Shown in pieces: positions 24,754-38,888 of a stretch of DNA of 64,000 nt. Where the stretch lies: the NCBI GenBank assembly GCA_965204835.1, contig OZ242017.1, forward strand, positions 2,604,001 through 2,668,000, in the 5' to 3' direction. The notes beneath the pieces are model-generated. The model saw nothing but the letters and a program-made list of their open reading frames with translations. It was not told the origin of the DNA and did not search any database. Positions within the stretch are counted from its first letter, which is position 1. Each line of letters opens with the position of its first letter. This stretch comes from VXMT01 sp965204835. Lineage in GTDB: Bacteria; Chloroflexota; Dehalococcoidia; UBA2979. Both the position numbers and the translations under genes were made by a program.

Positions 24754-25713
24754 TCAGCGCAGAGGCAGGTCGAGCACGGTGACGAGGCCGCGCCGCGTGT
24801 TGGGAACCACGCGCGCCGCGCGCATCACGGCGGCGGCCGTGGCGTGGTCGCCGAAGACGCCGCCCTCGAACCGCAGCTTCAGCGGCGGCGTGCCGTCGAC
24901 GACGATCTGGTCGTACTCCTCGTCGACCCCGGCGTTCGCCTCGAAGTGGAGGTCCACGAAGCGGCCGTCGGATGTCGTGCCCCGGAGCGTCTCGAGCGTG
25001 CCGAGCACCGAGTCCTGCCCGTCGAGCCGGCAAGGGACCATGTCGTGCTGCCACTCGGCCAGCGACCAGCCGAGCGCCGCGGCGAGGAGCCGTGCCGACT
25101 CGACGAGGCCGACGTGGCCGAAGCCCCCGGCGTCGCGCCGCTCTTCCCACTGCGCCGTCGACAGCCCCATCCCCACCTTTTGCTGGAATGGCACGCGCCG
25201 CCTCGATGGGTCCTGCACGCGGCGCACCTCGACGGACCGGATGCCGTGGGAGATCGAGGTGAGCGAGGCGGGCAGCGCGTCCATGAGGAAGCCGGGGTTC
25301 ACCCCCGTCGCCACTACCGTGCGCCTGGCGGCCTTCGCCAGCTCATCGAGCCTCGCGGCGATCTCCGGGTGTCGCTCGTCCGGGAAGGTCAGCTCCTCGC
25401 ACGTCGAGACGACGTGCAGGCCCTGGCGCACCGCCTCCTCGAGCTGCGGCGCGACGCGGTCGAGGTAGGACCCGGTGCAGTGGATGAGGATGCCGTCGTC
25501 CGAGGCGGAACCCTCGCGGGCCGCCACGACCGTCGGTTGGACGGCGACGTCGGGCGCGCCCTCGACGAGGTCGGAGAGCGGCCGCCCCACCATGTCCGGG
25601 TTGATCTCGACCGCGCCCACCACGTCGAGGAACGGGTCGCTGAGGGCGGTCTCGACCATGAGCAGCCCGATGGGGCCCAACCCCTGCACGATGACGGGCA
25701 GCGGTGCGTTCAT
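24754..25713 (-). CDS. NAD(P)-dependent amino-acid dehydrogenase-like protein (DapB N-terminal fold)
   Basis: 319 aa. Rossmann start VIVQGLGPIGLLMVETAL, then VVGAVEINPDMVGRPLSDL, HCTGSYLDRVAPQLEEAVRQ, STCEELTFP and ATGVNPGFLMDALP. This matches the dihydrodipicolinate-reductase-like family that includes 2,4-diaminopentanoate dehydrogenase of ornithine fermentation. No other ornithine-fermentation genes are in the window, so the substrate remains open. A lyase of the fumarase superfamily lies 64 bp upstream in the same orientation. Confidence 0.8.
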   Translation of the reverse strand: MNAPLPVIVQGLGPIGLLMVETALSDPFLDVVGAVEINPDMVGRPLSDLVEGAPDVAVQPTVVAAREGSASDDGILIHCTGSYLDRVAPQLEEAVRQGLHVVSTCEELTFPDERHPEIAARLDELAKAARRTVVATGVNPGFLMDALPASLTSISHGIRSVEVRRVQDPSRRRVPFQQKVGMGLSTAQWEERRDAGGFGHVGLVESARLLAAALGWSLAEWQHDMVPCRLDGQDSVLGTLETLRGTTSDGRFVDLHFEANAGVDEEYDQIVVDGTPPLKLRFEGGVFGDHATAAAVMRAARVVPNTRRGLVTVLDLPLR

Positions 25714-25777
25714 CTCGAATCCTCCGGCGGCGGCGGGACTACGATTCAGTCTCCGCGCTCTCCGTCAAAGGCGCCAA

Positions 25778-27148
25778 TCAGGGCGCGATCGCCTCGCGCA
25801 GCTCCCCGGCCACGCGCAGGCCGCGGGCGGCCTGCTCCTCGGCCTGCCGCGCGCTGTCGCCTGTGTAGCGCGTCGGGTCCAGCAGCTCGGCGAGGCGGTC
25901 CGCGCCGAGCCGCGCGGCGACATCCTCGTCGCGCGCCAGGATGGAGGTGAAGGACTCGCCGCTGGTCGCGGCTTCCTGCGCTGCCTCGTAGACCACGTCG
26001 TGCGCGCGCTGGCGGCCGATCTCGCGGCCAAGGGTCAGCATCAGGCTCTCCGACATGATCATCCCGCCCGAGAGGTCGAGGTTGTGGCGCATCCGCTCCG
26101 GGAACACGCGCAGCCCCGTCACCACGTCCTGTAGCCGCACGAGGATGTCGCCGGTCAGGTCGAGCGCCCGCGTCAGCGCGCGGTCGATCATCACCGACCG
26201 GCTGCCGTCCGCCTCGTGGTCGCCGAGCATCGCTTCGAGGGCGAGTGGGACGAGCGACCGCACCTCGGTGTCGTCGGCCATGATGTCCTGGCAGAGCTTC
26301 GGGTTGCGCTTCTGCGGCATCGTGCTGCTGCCGATGCTGCCGGGCGGCACGGGCTCCTCGACCTCCCCGAACTCGTCGGACATGAGCGCGCGCACCTCGC
26401 GCGCGGCCTTGCCGCAGCTCGTGTCGAGCATAGCGAGGGCAAGCACGTACTCGGTCATGTGGTCGTAGATGGTGCGGCCGGGCAGCGGCATCGAGCCGAG
26501 CCCGAGCAGCTCGCCCATGCGCACCTGCAGCGTCGGGCCGTGGCCCTCGAACGAGGCGCCCGTGCCACCGCCGCCGCCGAGCATCGCGACGAAGAGCCGC
26601 GGCTCAAGCTGCCGCAGCCGCTCGGCGTGGCGGCACAACTCGTCGATCCACACCGCGACCTTCGCGCCGAACGTCGACGGCACCGCGTGCTGCCGGTGCG
26701 TACGACCGGCGATGGCGTCGTCCTTCGTGCGCTCGGCGAGGTCGGCGAGCGCCTCAAGCAGGCCGGCGATCTCGTGGAGCACGACACGGTGCGCGCGCCG
26801 CACCTGCAGCAGGTAGCCGGTCTGCGTGATGTTCTGCGTCGTGGCGCCCCAGTGGACGAAGCCGCCCGCGTCGCCCTCGCACAGCCGGTCGAGCTCCCAC
26901 ACGAGCGGGACGAGCCCGTGCCCGGTGACCCGCAGACCCTCGGTGACCCGGTCGAGGTCGAACAGCTCGAGGCGCGCCCCGCGCTCGATCTCCCCGGCGG
27001 CCTCGGCCGGGATCATGCCGACCTCGGCCTCGGCGTGGGCGAGCGCGACCTCGACGTCGAGCCATGCCTGCCAGCGGGCCTCGCGCTCGAAGAGCGCGCG
27101 GATGCCGGGGTCGCGGACGCGCAGGTTGGTGGGTTGTTCCAGGCTCAT
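25778..27148 (-). CDS. fumarase/aspartase-superfamily lyase (PurB/CMLE-like)
   Basis: 456 aa. Conserved regions of the superfamily are all present: C1 GGFVHWGATTQNITQTG, C2 AGRTHRQHAVPSTFG and C3 PGSIGSSTMPQKRNPKLCQD with the mobile-loop catalytic Ser. The closest overall pattern is adenylosuccinate lyase/3-carboxy-cis,cis-muconate cycloisomerase; without purine or aromatic-degradation neighbours I leave the reaction open. ATG at 27148 is preceded by GAGGAG; the frame continues to 27238 without support. Probably co-transcribed with the dehydrogenase at 24754. Confidence 0.88.
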   Translation of the reverse strand: MSLEQPTNLRVRDPGIRALFEREARWQAWLDVEVALAHAEAEVGMIPAEAAGEIERGARLELFDLDRVTEGLRVTGHGLVPLVWELDRLCEGDAGGFVHWGATTQNITQTGYLLQVRRAHRVVLHEIAGLLEALADLAERTKDDAIAGRTHRQHAVPSTFGAKVAVWIDELCRHAERLRQLEPRLFVAMLGGGGGTGASFEGHGPTLQVRMGELLGLGSMPLPGRTIYDHMTEYVLALAMLDTSCGKAAREVRALMSDEFGEVEEPVPPGSIGSSTMPQKRNPKLCQDIMADDTEVRSLVPLALEAMLGDHEADGSRSVMIDRALTRALDLTGDILVRLQDVVTGLRVFPERMRHNLDLSGGMIMSESLMLTLGREIGRQRAHDVVYEAAQEAATSGESFTSILARDEDVAARLGADRLAELLDPTRYTGDSARQAEEQAARGLRVAGELREAIAP

Positions 27149-27210
27149 CGTGGGCTCCTCGGCGCGGCCCGATGCTACGCGAGGAGCCCGCGCGCGCCAG
27201 CCGGGCGCGC

Positions 27211-29259
27211 CTACTCGCTCCGAGGGCTCACCGACCAACGGGCAGCGGCGACCGCCCCGATCGCGGCGAGGACGAGCGCGAGCACGGCGCCCGGCGAAGG
27301 CGCACCTCGCGGCTCCGCGACGCCGGCGGACCCCGTCGATGGCGTGGAAGGCGCCTCGACGAACGTGATGCGCCCCTCGCCGCCGGGGGCGTAGCGCGGG
27401 TCGGCGGCGGTGACACTCCCCAGCGTGCCGAGGTAGTCGCGCAGGGCCTGCTCGTCGGAGATGGGCAACTGCCGCGTACCCGCAACGCCCGCGAACATCG
27501 CGTAGCTGTCGCCGCCGCCCGCGAGGAAGCTGTTGGTGACCACGGTCACGGCCGGCGCCCCCTCGACGACGGCGCCCTCGGCGACGAGTTGGGCGCCGTC
27601 GGCGAGCGTCAGCGCGACGACGCGCGAGCCCGGCGGGAGCGCCGGGTCGTAGACGACGGCTATCCCTGCCACCTGGAGGAACGCGCCGGAGGCGTCGGGA
27701 TGGCGGGCCACGGACTGCTCGAACGCCCCCTTGAGGTCGGCGGCCCCGACGCCCGGCACGGCGGTGACGCCGTTGGCGAAGGGGAGCACGCCCATCGTGT
27801 CCAGCAGGAAGACCGTGCCGGGCACGCGCCTCGTGGTGGGGAGGACGTCGCCGACGTTCTGGCGGATGCCGCCCCCGTTCTGTACACCGACCACCGGCGG
27901 CCCGGACCCGCGCGGCGGCAGCCCCAGATCGGCGGCGTGCCGGTCATAGCTGTGCAGGAACGCGTCGGCCACGAGGTTGCCCGCGTTGCTCTCCCGCGTG
28001 CGCACGGCGCCCCGCGAGACATCGAGCAGCACCTCGGTCGCCGCGACCGGCGTCGAGGCGAAGCCGGCAAGGCAGGCGCGCAGCGGCGTCTCGATCGCGT
28101 CGAGGAGGCTCGCGTCGGGCTCGACGGCGTCGGCGAATCGTCCCGACGCCGCCTCGCCCGCAGGCACGACAGGTCGCGGGTAGCTCGTCTCAGCCAGGAC
28201 GCGCGCCACCTCGCCGTGCTCGTCGAAGGCCACATCGAGGCGTCCCACGTACTGGTAGGCGCCCGCCGTCGCCACGACGTACACGGTTCGCCCGTGTGCG
28301 TCGGTGGCGCGGATCGGGTACTCACCCCACGGCTCGGCGCGCTCGCCGGGCAGCCGCTGCAACGCGGCCGCGACGGCGGGGCTCTCGAGCAGCTCGCCGC
28401 CCCCGCCGGCCACGGCGACGTCGACGCCGCTGAGGAGCCCGACGAGCTCGACGTCGTGCGTCACGCTCTGGAGGTGGCTGACCAGCACGATCCTGTTCAC
28501 GCCCCGAGCGAGGAGCCGGTCGACCTCGGCCTGCACGGCCGCGGCCGTCGTGGCGAGGTCGGGCGTCGCCCGCACGTGGCGCGGCGACGAGATGACGGGC
28601 AGCGTGGGTGTCGTCGCGCCCACCACCCCGAACCGGGCACCCGTCGCCGCGTCGGTCACGACCATCGAGCGGCCCACGACACGCCCGTCCTCGACCGGCG
28701 GCTCGATGAGGCCGTCGCCATCGAGGAGGTCGGCGTAGCCGGGTTCGCGCGTGAAGTCGAGGTTGGCGCTGAGGATGGGCAGCGACCCGGAGGCGCGGAT
28801 GAAGCGTTCGAGGAGGTCCGGGCCCGAGTCGAACTCGTGGTTCCCGATCACGAGTGCATCGTAGCCCACGGCGTCCTGCGCGACGGCGTCGAAAAGCGGG
28901 TTGCCTTCGGTCACACCGCACTCCAGCGTCGGGCTACTCAGGTAGGCGTCCCCGGCGTGGACGCTGAGCACCGCGTGCCCGGCGGCGCGGGCGTGCGCCG
29001 ACTCGCGGTCCACGACGGCCTCGAACGCGGCGATGCCGCCGACGGGCACCTCGACGCGCTCGCCGTCGGCATCGACCGTGTTCGTGACGGGGAGCAGCGC
29101 GGACTCGCCGTCGCTGTTGTGCAACAGCGTGAGCGTCACGGCGCCCCGCGCCTGCGCGGACGCCGGGGGAGCGAACCGGGGCTCGCCCGCAGGGGCGGCG
29201 AGGAGCACGACGGCGGCGGTGACCGCGACCGCGAGTGTGACACCGAGGCTGCGGGGCAA
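27211..29259 (-). CDS. secreted, C-terminally anchored 5'-nucleotidase/2',3'-cyclic phosphodiesterase-like metallophosphatase
   Basis: 682 aa from a TTG. Signal peptide, then a calcineurin-like phosphatase domain: LTLLHNSDGESALLP (Asn-Ser-Asp variant of the usual metal motif), HAGDAYLSSP, DALVIGNHEFDSGPD, VVGATTPTLP, IVLVSHLQS. The 5_nucleotid_C domain follows (RTRESNAGNLVADAFL, QNGGGIRQNV, FANGVTAV, NSFLAGGGDSYAMF). It ends with a TM helix (LALVLAAIGAVAAARW) and a few basic residues, so it is held on the membrane facing out. Likely scavenges phosphate or nucleosides. Confidence 0.93.
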   Translation of the reverse strand: MPRSLGVTLAVAVTAAVVLLAAPAGEPRFAPPASAQARGAVTLTLLHNSDGESALLPVTNTVDADGERVEVPVGGIAAFEAVVDRESAHARAAGHAVLSVHAGDAYLSSPTLECGVTEGNPLFDAVAQDAVGYDALVIGNHEFDSGPDLLERFIRASGSLPILSANLDFTREPGYADLLDGDGLIEPPVEDGRVVGRSMVVTDAATGARFGVVGATTPTLPVISSPRHVRATPDLATTAAAVQAEVDRLLARGVNRIVLVSHLQSVTHDVELVGLLSGVDVAVAGGGGELLESPAVAAALQRLPGERAEPWGEYPIRATDAHGRTVYVVATAGAYQYVGRLDVAFDEHGEVARVLAETSYPRPVVPAGEAASGRFADAVEPDASLLDAIETPLRACLAGFASTPVAATEVLLDVSRGAVRTRESNAGNLVADAFLHSYDRHAADLGLPPRGSGPPVVGVQNGGGIRQNVGDVLPTTRRVPGTVFLLDTMGVLPFANGVTAVPGVGAADLKGAFEQSVARHPDASGAFLQVAGIAVVYDPALPPGSRVVALTLADGAQLVAEGAVVEGAPAVTVVTNSFLAGGGDSYAMFAGVAGTRQLPISDEQALRDYLGTLGSVTAADPRYAPGGEGRITFVEAPSTPSTGSAGVAEPRGAPSPGAVLALVLAAIGAVAAARWSVSPRSE

Positions 29260-29274
29260 CGCGGGTGTCGCCGG

Positions 29275-31608
<2,334 letters not shown>

Positions 31609-31642
31609 GCGTAGATGCTACAGCGTCTGAGAAGAGCGTTTG

Positions 31643-31665
31643 ACGAGCGACCGGCCCTCGCTCGT
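31643..31665. other. inverted repeat between copA and vapBC
   Basis: ACGAGCGA-CCGGCCC-TCGCTCGT, an 8-bp dyad in the 97-bp divergent region. It could regulate either side or act as a bidirectional transcription stop; it does not resemble known copper-operator consensus sequences. Confidence 0.35.
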
Positions 31666-31669
31666 AGTG

Positions 31670-31705
31670 TTTACTCATAAGCCATGAGTCGGATAGACTG
31701 CTGGC
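31670..31705 (+). promoter_or_regulatory. leaderless vapBC promoter with operator between -35 and -10
   Basis: TTTACT at 31670-31675 and TAGACT at 31694-31699 (18-bp spacer) place the start site 7 nt downstream, at the antitoxin ATG (31706). No Shine-Dalgarno is present. The inverted repeat ACTCAT-AAGCC-ATGAGT (31673-31689) occupies the spacer. The arrangement mirrors the vapBC promoter at 21604-21639. Confidence 0.6.
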
Positions 31706-31957
31706 ATGTCGAAACGACTGCAAGTGCTCATGGACGAGGAAGAGTACCTCGAGATCCAGGGTGTCGCCCGGCGACAGCGGCTCACCGTCGCCGAGTGGGT
31801 ACGCCAGGCGTTGCGCAAGGCCCGCGAAGACGATTCGGGCACCATCGAAGCCAAGCTTCGCGCGGTGGCTGAGGCATCGCGCCACCAGTTCCCGACGGCT
31901 GACATCGACGTGATGCTCGATGAGATCGAGCGTGGACGACTGCAAGGGCTTGAGTGA
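31706..31957 (+). CDS. VapB-like antitoxin (ribbon-helix-helix type)
   Basis: 83 aa. SKRLQVLMDEEEYLEIQGVA and RLTVAEWVRQALRKAR make an RHH domain; the C-terminal half (KLRAVAEASRHQFPTADID, MLDEIERGRLQG) is the likely toxin-binding tail. The ATG coincides with the predicted transcription start. Stop overlaps the toxin GTG. Confidence 0.85.
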   Translation: MSKRLQVLMDEEEYLEIQGVARRQRLTVAEWVRQALRKAREDDSGTIEAKLRAVAEASRHQFPTADIDVMLDEIERGRLQGLE

Positions 31958-32349
31958 TCCTCGTCGATGCGAACGTGCCGATGTACCTCGTCGGCGCACG
32001 CCACCCGAATAAGGATCGCGCCCTCGCGCTCGTGACGCGATTCATCGGCGAGGGGGAGAGACTGATCACCAATGTCGAGGTCTATCAGGAGATTCTGCAC
32101 CGATACTCAGCAGTCCGCCGTGGGGACGCTATCGACCACGCGTTCGCGGCGCTCGATGGCATCGTCGACGAAATCCTGACCGTCGACATGGCGGATGTGC
32201 GCGCCGCGCGCTGGCTTCTCGCGGAACTCGATGGTCTATCGGCCCGGGATGCAGTGCACGTCGCAGTAATGCAACGCGTTGGGGTCAGCCGGATCTTCAG
32301 CTTCGACGCGGGATTCGACGGCTGCCCCGGAATCACGCGCCTGAGCTGA
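31954..32349 (+). CDS. VapC-like PIN-domain toxin
   Basis: 131 aa, GTG start in GTGA overlap. D5 in MILVDANVPMYLVG, E in NVEVYQEILHRYS, D in LSARDAVHVAVM and the final FSFDAGFDGCPGI are the PIN acidic positions. Mg-dependent RNase toxin paired with the preceding antitoxin. Confidence 0.9.
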   Translation: MILVDANVPMYLVGARHPNKDRALALVTRFIGEGERLITNVEVYQEILHRYSAVRRGDAIDHAFAALDGIVDEILTVDMADVRAARWLLAELDGLSARDAVHVAVMQRVGVSRIFSFDAGFDGCPGITRLS

Positions 32350-32376
32350 GCCGGAGACCCGATCGCGCGAGGAGCG

Positions 32377-32832
32377 CTAGTCGTCCTCGAAGATCCAGCG
32401 GTCCGTGTCGCGGTCCCAGCTCGGGAGCGGCTCCTCGCCGAAGAACAGCGCGATCTCGCGCGCCGCGCTCTCCGGACCGTCCGACCCATGCACCAGGTTC
32501 CGCCCCACCTCGAGGCCGAGGTCCCCGCGGATGGTGCCCGGGGCCGCCTCCGTCGGGCGCGTCGCGCCCATCGTTTGGCGCGCCGCCGTAATCGCGTCGG
32601 GGCCTTCGAGCACGGCCGCGACGAGCGGGCTCGACGTGATGTAGTCGACCAGCCCGGCGAAGAACGGCTTGCCGTCGTGCTCGGCGTAGTGCCGCCGCGC
32701 CAGCGCCTCGTCGACGTGCATGAGCCGCAGCCCGACGATGCGCAGCCCGCGGGCCTCGAGGCGCCCGAGCACCTCTCCGATGAGTCCTCGCTGTACGGCG
32801 TCGGGCTTGACCAGGATCAGCGTGCGCTCCAC
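32377..32832 (-). CDS. ndk: nucleoside diphosphate kinase
   Basis: 151 aa. Transfers gamma-phosphate from ATP to NDPs through a phosphohistidine. MERTLILVKPDAVQRGLIGE at the N-terminus and NLVHGSDGPESA with catalytic H115; length is close to the bacterial standard, with a short C-terminal extension (SWDRDTDRWIFEDD). Its 3' side faces the vapC stop. Confidence 0.97.
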   Translation of the reverse strand: MERTLILVKPDAVQRGLIGEVLGRLEARGLRIVGLRLMHVDEALARRHYAEHDGKPFFAGLVDYITSSPLVAAVLEGPDAITAARQTMGATRPTEAAPGTIRGDLGLEVGRNLVHGSDGPESAAREIALFFGEEPLPSWDRDTDRWIFEDD

Positions 32833-32901
32833 GGCGCCTTCCCTTCGATACGTCCGATGCGGATTCGCCTGTTCGTCTGCCCGCTGTGCGCTCGCCCCGG
32901 C

Positions 32902-33606
32902 TCAGCGACGCGCGGACCGCGTGATCGGTGGCGGCCTCAGGTACACCACGTCGACGAGCGCGGGGTCGCCGTAGGCCTCGTGCAGCCGCGCGAGGCGCAC
33001 CAGGTCCGCGGCGCGGCGCACATTATCGTCGGGCGGCACGTCGGCGTCTCCCGTGCGGGCGGCTTCCCGCGCGGCGGCCAGCTCGGCCGTCACCTCGCCG
33101 CACCACAGCGAGCCGGGGGGCGCGTCGCGTACGCAGTCCTCGATGGTTTCGAGTCGCGGCGAGTCGAGCGGCGTGGGTGCAAGGGAACTCGCGAGATACG
33201 ACGCCCACGCGACACGGTTCCCGCCGGCCGCATGCACGGCGACGGTCGGGCGGGCGCCGTCGAGGTGCGGGAACGCCGCCAGTTCGAGCCGTGAGACGCC
33301 CGCGAGCGGCAGGTCGAGCGCGAACGCGAGTCCCTGCGCGGTCGCGACGCCGCTGCGCAGTCCGCCGTACCCGCCGGGTCCGGCGTCGACCACGATCGCC
33401 GCGAGGTCGTCGCGCGTCACGCCGGCGTCGCGCAGCACTGCATCGATACCCGCGAGCAGCTCGCGCGAGTAGTTGGTCTCGACGGTCCAGCGCCGCTCGG
33501 CGCGGACCGTCTCGCCGTCGTCCACGTCCTCCACGTCGACCACGCCGAGCACCGCCTCGGCCGAGGCGGTATCGATCGCGAGGTGGGGGCCGGCGGGAGC
33601 GCTCAT
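32902..33606 (-). CDS. tsaB: tRNA threonylcarbamoyladenosine biosynthesis protein TsaB
   Basis: 234 aa. Non-catalytic partner of TsaD in the t6A37 tRNA modification. LAIDTASAEAVLGVVD at the N-terminus, NYSRELLAGIDAVLRDAG (His of the usual HSE/HS motif replaced by Tyr-Ser), and VVDAGPGGYGGLRSGVATAQGLAFAL are the ASKHA-fold features. ATG overlaps the tsaE stop (ATGA). TsaD is not in the window. Confidence 0.93.
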   Translation of the reverse strand: MSAPAGPHLAIDTASAEAVLGVVDVEDVDDGETVRAERRWTVETNYSRELLAGIDAVLRDAGVTRDDLAAIVVDAGPGGYGGLRSGVATAQGLAFALDLPLAGVSRLELAAFPHLDGARPTVAVHAAGGNRVAWASYLASSLAPTPLDSPRLETIEDCVRDAPPGSLWCGEVTAELAAAREAARTGDADVPPDDNVRRAADLVRLARLHEAYGDPALVDVVYLRPPPITRSARR

Positions 33607-34109
33607 CCGCGCCCGCCGAGCCCGTCGACGATGCGGTGATAGCGCTCGCCGATGGCGACGATGGTGAAGCGTCGCTCCTCGGCTGCCTTCGGGTCGGGCT
33701 CGATCACGACGAGCAGGTGCTCCTCGGGCAGCGCGTCGAGGCCGCGCTCGGGCCACTCGATGAGGAGCGCGCCGTCGGAGGACTGCTCGGCGAGCTGGAG
33801 CTCGCGCACCTCCTCGAGGTCGGTGAGGCGGTAGAGGTCGGCGTGGTAGAGCGAGCGAGGGCTCTCCGGCCGCATCTCCTCCTCCGGCACGTCGTGGCGC
33901 GCGAGCAGCACGAACGTCGGGCTCGCGACGGGTCCCGGGACGCCCAGGCCGCTGCCCACCCCCTGCACGAGCGTCGTCTTGCCGGCGCCAAGCGGCCCCT
34001 GCAGGAGCACGACGTCGCCGGGGCGGAGCAGGCGGGCGAGCCGCCTGCCGAAGGCGCGCGTGCGCGCGGCGCCCTTCGTCGTCACGAGCATCCGGTTCGC
34101 GGTATGCAC
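33603..34109 (-). CDS. tsaE: tRNA threonylcarbamoyladenosine biosynthesis ATPase TsaE
   Basis: 168 aa. P-loop ATPase that drives the TsaBD complex. Walker A LQGPLGAGKTTLVQG, SPTFVLLARHD, LYHADLYRLTDLEEV and LLIEWPERG. The GTG at 34109 is chosen since GGAGG lies 6 nt upstream; ATG at 34091 is an alternative. It sits 23 nt downstream of thiL and overlaps tsaB by 4 nt, forming a thiL-tsaE-tsaB operon. Confidence 0.95.
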   Translation of the reverse strand: MHTANRMLVTTKGAARTRAFGRRLARLLRPGDVVLLQGPLGAGKTTLVQGVGSGLGVPGPVASPTFVLLARHDVPEEEMRPESPRSLYHADLYRLTDLEEVRELQLAEQSSDGALLIEWPERGLDALPEEHLLVVIEPDPKAAEERRFTIVAIGERYHRIVDGLGGRG

Positions 34110-34132
34110 GGTCGCCCTCCCGGGGCGTCTCG

Positions 34133-35140
34133 CTAGCCTCGCGTGCTGCGCAGCTGGTCCCAGCCACCCGACGGCCGCGCCAGCGGCCGGCCGTCCGCTC
34201 CCACGGCTACGACCTCGCCGGGGTGCGCGGTGACGACGCGCCCGATGGTGGTGATGGTCGTCCCCGCGGGCGGCAGCGCGCCGAGGGTAGCAGCGGGCGC
34301 GGTGAGCGCCAGTTCGTAGTCCTCGCCCCCGCGCAGCGCGAACTCCAGCGCCTCTTCCGCGCCGAGCAGCTCGACGGCGGCGGAGTGCAGTGGAAGCGCA
34401 TCGACGTCCACCTCGATGCCGGCGCGCGAGGCCCGCGCCATGTGGCCGAGGTCTTGCAGCAGCCCGTCCGAGATGTCGATGGCGCAGCGCACGCCGGACT
34501 CGACGGCCGCCCGCCCGAGCGCGAGCCGCGCCGGCGGCCTGCGGTGCGCGCGCACCAGCGGCGCAGCGCCCGGCGCGTCGGCGCGCCCCGCCTCGATGAG
34601 CGCGAGTCCCGCCGCAGCCGCGCCGGGCGTGCCGGAGACGGCGACGAGGTCGCCCGCACATGCGGCGTCGCGTCGCAACAGCGCGGGAGCGCCGTCATCG
34701 TCGGTCGTCGCGCTGCCGAAGGCGGTGGTGCTCACGCTGGTTGCGAGCGCCGCGGCGACGTTGCCGCCCGCGACGCGGACGCCGTAGCGCCGGCACGCTT
34801 CCGCCACACCGTCCGCGAATGCGTCGACGTCCTCGAGCCCGATGTCGGGGCCGAGGTCGGTCGCGATCAGCACGTAGCGCGGCTCGGCGCCCATCGCCGC
34901 GAGGTCGGAGAGCGAGGTCGTGACCGCCCGCCAGCCGACGTCGGCCAGGGACATGGTGTCGCGTCGCCAGTGCGTGCCCTCGGCGAGCGTGTCGACGGTC
35001 GCGACGGCGAGGCCGGCGTCGACGGTCCACGCCGCGGCGTCGTCGCCCGGCGGCACGACGATCCCGACGGCCGCCGCATCGCCGAGACGCGCGATGATCC
35101 GGTCGATCAGGCCAAACTCACCGAGGTCCTCGATGTCCAT
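34133..35140 (-). CDS. thiL: thiamine-monophosphate kinase
   Basis: 335 aa. Phosphorylates thiamine-P to thiamine-PP. MDIEDLGEFGLIDRI at the N-terminus is typical; VVPPGDDAAAW and VATVDTLAEGTHW hold Mg/ATP ligands; SDLAAMGAEPRYVLI, GGNVAAALATSVSTTAFG and CAIDISDGLLQDLGHM are the other AIR-synthase-fold motifs. First gene of the thiL-tsaE-tsaB operon, a combination common in many bacteria. Confidence 0.95.
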   Translation of the reverse strand: MDIEDLGEFGLIDRIIARLGDAAAVGIVVPPGDDAAAWTVDAGLAVATVDTLAEGTHWRRDTMSLADVGWRAVTTSLSDLAAMGAEPRYVLIATDLGPDIGLEDVDAFADGVAEACRRYGVRVAGGNVAAALATSVSTTAFGSATTDDDGAPALLRRDAACAGDLVAVSGTPGAAAAGLALIEAGRADAPGAAPLVRAHRRPPARLALGRAAVESGVRCAIDISDGLLQDLGHMARASRAGIEVDVDALPLHSAAVELLGAEEALEFALRGGEDYELALTAPAATLGALPPAGTTITTIGRVVTAHPGEVVAVGADGRPLARPSGGWDQLRSTRG

Positions 35141-35250
35141 GGCGGCAGTCTACGGCGCACCCGGAGCACGCGGAGCGGGCGCACGGGCGTGCGCGCGCGC
35201 CGCCGACCCGTCGGCTCACGGGTGCGCCGAACCGTGGTGAGGGTCAGGAC

Positions 35251-35727
35251 CTAGCTGTCGTCCTGTTCCTCGGCCGCCTGCTGGTAGACGGTCTCCGCGG
35301 CCCCGCGAAGCAGCTCCAGGCCGCGCACCGCAGCCCGCAGGTCTTCGCCGTCGAGCAGCGCGGCCACCGGCATGAGCCGGTCCTCGCCAAGCCGCCAGAA
35401 GCGGTCCACCGCGTCGCGGCCCGTCGAGGTCAACTCGCAGATCACGACCCTGCGGTCGCCCGGATCCGAGGCGCGCTCGAGCATGTCCTTCTGGACCAGG
35501 CGGTCCACCACGGACGTGGTCGCCGAGAGCGACGTGCCCAGGTGGCTCGCAATCATGCCCATCCGCGCCGGCCCTCGCTCGTCCAGGAAGACCAGCGTCT
35601 TGACCTGGGGCGTGGTCATGCCCAGCTGGGCCCACGCTTCCAGTCGTTCGCTGAGCGTCCTGCGATTCAGATACTCGGCTGCGGTGACGAACCGATCGAT
35701 CAATCCTTCGCGGTCACCATCTTGCAT
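35251..35727 (-). CDS. MarR-family transcriptional regulator
   Basis: 158 aa. Winged-helix core MTTPQVKTLVFLDERGPARM, recognition helix LGTSLSATTSVVDRLVQKDM and the wing RASDPGDRRVVICELTSTGR, flanked by dimerisation helices. The DxRxxxxxLT-like wing (DPGDRRVVICELT) is diagnostic. The dyads at 35773-35812 and 35890-35916 may be its own operator. Its target genes cannot be told; no divergent partner gene exists. Confidence 0.9.
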   Translation of the reverse strand: MQDGDREGLIDRFVTAAEYLNRRTLSERLEAWAQLGMTTPQVKTLVFLDERGPARMGMIASHLGTSLSATTSVVDRLVQKDMLERASDPGDRRVVICELTSTGRDAVDRFWRLGEDRLMPVAALLDGEDLRAAVRGLELLRGAAETVYQQAAEEQDDS

Positions 35728-36020
35728 GAGGCCCCCCTAGAAGCTGCTCTCGTTCCGAACTCTGGGTTGAGTGTGGGCCTCACCGTCAGACCCGCACTCA
35801 CCCGGTCCAGTCCACGGAACACGCGCCGCCCTCTCGCCCATGGATGAGGTTGGTCGCAGATTCCACCGTCGACGAAGGTATCGTATCTCCAAATGGTATT
35901 GGGCGAAACTCCCCCAATCGAGCTATATTCCGGCCCCATTACTGCTGGGAAGGCAGACGGGGCCCGGGATGCGCAACCCGCACCGGCGGCGGGAACAGGA
36001 GCCATGTGTTGATCGGTGCG
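35728..36020. promoter_or_regulatory. 293-bp intergenic region upstream of marR with dyad symmetries
   Basis: No convincing ORF. Two inverted repeats are visible: a long imperfect one pairing GGGTTGAGTGTGGG (35763-35776) with CCCGCACTCACCC (35790-35802 region), and ATTGGG/CCCAAT around 35902-35922. The region is AT-richer near 35878-35935 (includes CTATATTCC), where a promoter is likely. MarR proteins usually bind such dyads in their own promoter; that is inference. Confidence 0.35.
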
Positions 36021-38888
<2,868 letters not shown>

